8,705 nt of DNA. Source: JABDOU01 sp041609995 (GTDB taxonomy: Bacteria; Actinomycetota; Acidimicrobiia; Spongiisociales; SHLN01). This document shows positions 6,445-8,705 of this stretch, piece after piece (position 1 is the first letter of the stretch; each line of letters starts with the position of its first letter). Made by a program: the position numbers and the translations under genes. Location of the stretch: assembly GCA_041609995.1 (NCBI GenBank), contig JBFIPU010000102.1, positions 1 to 8,705 on the forward strand, given 5' to 3'. Below the pieces are notes generated by a model. The model did not search any database and was not told where the DNA came from. It was given only the letters and a program-made list of their open reading frames with translations.

Positions 6445-6494
6445 GATATTCGTCCGGTGACCTCAAAGGTCAACCCCTCGGCGCAAAGGTTATA
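6445..6494 (-). promoter_or_regulatory. Candidate promoter region of the HU gene with inverted repeat
   Basis: Two possible promoter elements are visible on the minus strand. TTGACC (6473-6468) is a good -35, with AATATC 17 bp downstream (6450-6445) as a poor -10. Separately, TATAAC (6494-6489) is a good -10 without a clear -35. A perfect inverted repeat TGACCT-CAA-AGGTCA at 6458-6472 covers the TTGACC and would lie just downstream of the second promoter, a position suited to repression. Which promoter is real cannot be told from sequence. Confidence 0.35.
6458..6472. repeat. Inverted repeat TGACCT-N3-AGGTCA upstream of HU
   Basis: TGACCT (6458-6463), CAA, AGGTCA (6467-6472) is a perfect 6-bp inverted repeat with a 3-bp centre, about 35-50 bp upstream of the HU start. 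It overlaps the best -35 candidate. The length is typical of a dimeric repressor site, but I cannot name the regulator, and repeats of this size occur by chance. Confidence 0.35.
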
Positions 6495-6546
6495 GAGGGA
6501 ATTTGCCGAAACAGCGGTATTGCGTCGCCAGAGCGCGATATTCAGA

Positions 6547-7386
6547 TCACGAATTGGAAGTTTTTGGCATATGGGCGGTTAGGGAAAACATCAACGGGAC
6601 CTTGTCCCGCAACTCCGCCGGCAGGTACCAGCGGCCGTCGTCGTGTCGGGTCATCATCGGAACCAGCTGCCACTCGAGGCTGTCGTATTCCTGCATACGA
6701 TCGATGATGAGACCCTGGTCGATCACGGCATTGATGATCGAGGCCAACGGATGATTCCACTCGTAGTTGCGAGTGTGCTCGATGGTCCCCGGTCCTTCGG
6801 TGTACGACGTGGTCTCGTCGAACACGACCGGGTCGGTCCTGGCGTGCCAATACGGGTACCGATGCACGAGCCTCCCGTACTCTTCCTCGAGGGGATAGGC
6901 GGCCGGATGGGTATCGCGAAGGAAGACCCGGCCACCAGGCTCGAGCAGCTCGGCAACGACCTCGGCCCAGCGACCGATGTCGGGCAACCAGTTGATGGCT
7001 CCCACCGTGGTATATACCAGATCGAACCTGCGCCCCAGATTCGCCGGGGCGTCGTATACATTGCCCTCCACAAACTCAACAGGTGCGCCGGCTGCCCGGC
7101 ACAGCTCCCGGGCGATCGCCAAAGACGTCCCCGAGAAGTCGTATCCGACGACATCGGCTCCCAGCCTGGCAAGGGACAGGGTGTCTGTGCCGATGTGGCA
7201 CTGCAGATGCAACGTAGACAACCCGTCGACGTCGCCCAATGCCGGCCGATCGAAGGCCACGACGTCGCTGATGTTGTCTTGCCCGTTGAGGAACCACTCG
7301 AGGGCATAGGTCTCAGACGCCGCATGGATGGCGGCCCGGTCATCCCAGTTGCGCCGATTGGCCTCAAACCAGTCTTCCACGTTCAC
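6547..7386 (-). CDS. Class I SAM-dependent methyltransferase
   Basis: Predicted 279 residues. The N-terminal NRRNWDDRAAIHAASETY (10-27) is the opening seen in a group of bacterial class I methyltransferases. The Rossmann SAM-binding motif follows: TLHLQCHIGTDTLSLARLG (58-76), then VVGYDFS with the acidic residue expected to hold the SAM ribose, EGNVYD, and FDLVYTTVGAINWLPD as motif IV. LLEPGGRVFLRDTHP is the usual post-IV segment. The C-terminal part (YPYWHARTDPVVFDE, then NYEWNHPLASIINAVIDQG) resembles the same group. The acceptor is unknown. The GTG at 7384-7386 overlaps the TGA of the zinc-ribbon gene (GTGA); a second GTG two codons later is an alternative. Open frame upstream of 7386 is the shadow of the zinc-ribbon gene. 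No ribosome site is seen, so coupling to the zinc-ribbon gene is likely. No terminator is evident after the stop. Confidence 0.88.
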   Translation of the reverse strand: MNVEDWFEANRRNWDDRAAIHAASETYALEWFLNGQDNISDVVAFDRPALGDVDGLSTLHLQCHIGTDTLSLARLGADVVGYDFSGTSLAIARELCRAAGAPVEFVEGNVYDAPANLGRRFDLVYTTVGAINWLPDIGRWAEVVAELLEPGGRVFLRDTHPAAYPLEEEYGRLVHRYPYWHARTDPVVFDETTSYTEGPGTIEHTRNYEWNHPLASIINAVIDQGLIIDRMQEYDSLEWQLVPMMTRHDDGRWYLPAELRDKVPLMFSLTAHMPKTSNS

Positions 7387-7706
7387 GACGGGAGGTGAGG
7401 CAAATCGTCGGGCATCAACGGGTTGGGACGGTTGCGGTGGAACGTCACCAGCGTTTCCGCGTCGCAACTCGAGCAGAGGTGCACAATGCGGGTACCCACC
7501 ACCGACAGTTGGGTGCCCCGCCCTTTTTCCACGATCGCCAGCACGGCGGGTTGCATGTCGTCGCCGTCGCAACGGTCGCAGGTCGGCCGAAGGGCGCGAT
7601 CCCAACCCTCGCCGCATGACCCGCAGCGCACCTGGATCACGTCCCCCCGGCGGCGGCCTGCCAGTTTCCTGTCTTCGCCGCAAAACGGGCACGAGACCTT
7701 CAGCAT
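7383..7706 (-). CDS. Small double zinc-ribbon protein
   Basis: Predicted 107 residues. Four CxxC pairs are visible: CPFC (6-9), CGSC (28-31), CDRC (43-46) and CSSC (78-81), the right number and spacing for two zinc ribbons (6-31 and 43-81). Between the pairs are basic and beta-like segments (KLAGRRRGDVIQVRC and a VVGTRIVHL strand), common in nucleic-acid or protein-binding zinc ribbons. The tail after 82 is Pro-rich and probably flexible. No family name is recognised. ATG at 7706 is preferred because the conserved-looking MLKVSCPFC starts there and a CATAAT box lies 6 nt upstream; an in-frame TTG at 7739 and a GTG at 7709 are alternatives. The stop overlaps the methyltransferase start, so the two proteins are probably made in proportion; the zinc ribbon could be an accessory or substrate-recognition partner, which is inference. 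Confidence 0.72.
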   Translation of the reverse strand: MLKVSCPFCGEDRKLAGRRRGDVIQVRCGSCGEGWDRALRPTCDRCDGDDMQPAVLAIVEKGRGTQLSVVGTRIVHLCSSCDAETLVTFHRNRPNPLMPDDLPHLPS

Positions 7707-7712
7707 CACCTC

Positions 7713-7718
7713 ATTATG
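7713..7718 (-). promoter_or_regulatory. Candidate -10 element of the zinc-ribbon/methyltransferase operon
   Basis: The minus strand reads CATAAT (5 of 6 to TATAAT), ending 6 nt before the ATG at 7706. This would start transcription at the ATG. TTGGCC lies upstream at a short 15-bp spacing as a weak -35. A GAGGTG touches the ATG but is too close to be a normal ribosome site. Confidence 0.35.
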
Positions 7719-7894
7719 GCGGGCGGATGGCAAGGCCAAACAGCTGATGGCACGTCAGCCGGCCGCCACACCGACGGAGGCGCGTGGATCCCAGCACCGG
7801 CGGCGTCTTCGGCTGCCGCTTCGCGTGCGCGGGGCCGATCAGGCGAAGGAGCTGACCATTCAAATCGGCCGGGTCGGGAGTCCGGCCGGAAGCG
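7719..7894 (-). other. Gap between katG and the zinc-ribbon gene
   Basis: About 176 bp without a supportable gene. It contains the GC hairpin after katG (7866-7888) and a small inverted repeat GCTGA-N7-TCAGC (7743-7759) upstream of the zinc-ribbon gene. Open frames here on the plus strand are antisense shadows that run into katG. No tRNA or known RNA motif is recognised. Confidence 0.5.
7866..7888 (-). terminator. Possible hairpin terminator after katG
   Basis: CGGCCGG (7866-7872) pairs with CCGGCCG (7882-7888) around a 9-nt loop, starting 6 bp after the katG stop. On the minus strand only GATTT follows, so the U tract is poor. It could be a weak terminator, a pause site or a 3'-end stabilising hairpin. 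Confidence 0.4.
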
Positions 7895-8705
7895 TCATGC
7901 CAGGTCGAAACGGTCGAGATTCATCACTTTTTCCCACGCCGCCACAAAGTCGTGCACGAACTTCTCCCCGGCATCGTCCGCTGCGTAGACCTCGGCCAGA
8001 GCCCGCAGCTCTGAGTTCGACCCGAAGACCAGATCGACCCGGGTGCCGGTCCACCGGACGTCGCCCGTGCCACGATCTCGGCCCTCGAACACGTCTTCGG
8101 ACTCCGTGGTCGGCTGCCACTCCAGGCCCATGTCGAGCAGGTTCACGAAGAAATCGTTGGTGAGTGTTCCGGGGCGATCGGTGAACACGCCGTGCCGCGA
8201 GCCGGCGACGTTGGCGTCGAGGACCCGCAGGCCGCCGAGCAGCGCCGTCATCTCCGGAGCCGACAGGTTCAGCATGAACGCCTTGTCGACGAGAAGATGC
8301 TCGGCCGCCACGTGATTGACCTTCTGGAGGTAGTTGCGAAAACCATCTGCGGTCGGCTCGAGAACGGCGAACGATTCGACGTCGGTCTGCTCCTGTGTGG
8401 CGTCCGTGCGCCCCGGTGAGTACGAGACGTTGACGTCGTAGCCTCCGTTCCTGGCCGCCTGCTCCACCGCCGCGCAGCCGCCCAGCACGATCAGGTCGGC
8501 GAGCGAGACCCGCGTCCCGTCCGGCTGCGCGCCGTTGAAATCCTGCTGAATCCCCTCCAGCGTTCCCAGCACCTGGGACACGCCCGAGCTCAGGTTGACA
8601 TCCCACTCTGCCTGCGGTGAGAGACGAATGCGCGCGCCGTTGGCCCCACCCCGCTTGTCTGTGTCCCGGTACGTCGCCGCCGACGCCCACGCAGTCGAGA
8701 CCAGC
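7895..8705 (-). CDS. katG: Catalase-peroxidase KatG, C-terminal part (5' end outside window)
   Basis: The frame is open from the window edge to TGA at 7895-7897, giving the last 269 residues of a protein normally about 720-740 long. KatG is a haem enzyme that breaks down hydrogen peroxide by catalase and peroxidase activity. What is visible is the C-terminal, haem-free domain: LVSTAWASAATYRD then DKRGGANGARIRL (fragment residues 1-27), QVLGTLEGIQQDFN, SLADLIVLGGCAAVE, RHGVFTDRPGTLTNDFFVN, DLVFGSNSELRALAEVYA and the ending EKVMNLDRFDLA, all strongly conserved in KatG. The active-site residues lie in the missing N-terminal half. The C-terminal domain looks intact with no frameshift. An apparent GTG start at 8581 is internal, since conserved KatG sequence continues upstream of it. 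A furA-type regulator, if present, would be beyond the right edge. Confidence 0.96.
   Translation of the reverse strand, partial: LVSTAWASAATYRDTDKRGGANGARIRLSPQAEWDVNLSSGVSQVLGTLEGIQQDFNGAQPDGTRVSLADLIVLGGCAAVEQAARNGGYDVNVSYSPGRTDATQEQTDVESFAVLEPTADGFRNYLQKVNHVAAEHLLVDKAFMLNLSAPEMTALLGGLRVLDANVAGSRHGVFTDRPGTLTNDFFVNLLDMGLEWQPTTESEDVFEGRDRGTGDVRWTGTRVDLVFGSNSELRALAEVYAADDAGEKFVHDFVAAWEKVMNLDRFDLA

Noticed and set aside
7387..7692. N-terminal extension of the methyltransferase frame
   Set aside because: This stretch is the shadow of the zinc-ribbon gene, whose four CxxC pairs identify the real frame.
8043..8419. Plus-strand open frames opposite katG
   Set aside because: The opposite strand encodes highly conserved KatG sequence without interruption.

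Overview
This is a GC-rich window with short gaps, several GTG/TTG starts and stop/start overlaps of 4 bp. The PlsB type, the HU type and candidate leaderless starts point to an actinobacterium, possibly a deep or environmental lineage such as an acidimicrobiid. That placement is inference; there is no rRNA or other marker here. Apart from the tail of one plus-strand gene at the left edge, every gene lies on the minus strand, so gene order below is given in the direction of transcription, from high to low coordinates.

Right edge (8705-7383): the C-terminal third of katG, a catalase-peroxidase entering from outside the window, then a 188-bp gap. Next is a two-gene unit: a small protein with four CxxC pairs (double zinc ribbon), whose TGA overlaps the GTG of a class I SAM-dependent methyltransferase by 4 bp (GTGA).

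Middle (6546-3689): a HU-family nucleoid protein with its own Shine-Dalgarno and a textbook intrinsic terminator (C(UACG)G tetraloop plus T tract). It is followed by plsB, a glycerol-3-phosphate acyltransferase with all four acyltransferase motifs, which catalyses the first acylation in phospholipid synthesis.

Left part (3688-127): after a 132-bp leader, a tightly packed three-gene operon: a HupE/UreJ-type membrane protein (putative nickel/cobalt transporter), a DUF6512-like multi-pass membrane protein, and a PPDK/PEP-synthase-related phosphotransferase. The last has an ATP-grasp domain and a C-terminal phospho-histidine swivel domain but no PEP-binding barrel, the layout of rifampicin phosphotransferase. 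The junctions are GTGA and TTGA overlaps, so the three proteins are probably translationally coupled and may act together. The last gene converges on an unidentified plus-strand gene, and both stop codons sit inside one 16-bp perfect palindrome.

Most of the window is housekeeping (plsB, HU, katG). I see no CRISPR array, mobile element, tRNA or rRNA. The parts worth following up are the hupE/DUF6512/phosphotransferase operon and the zinc-ribbon/methyltransferase pair, neither of which has an assigned substrate.
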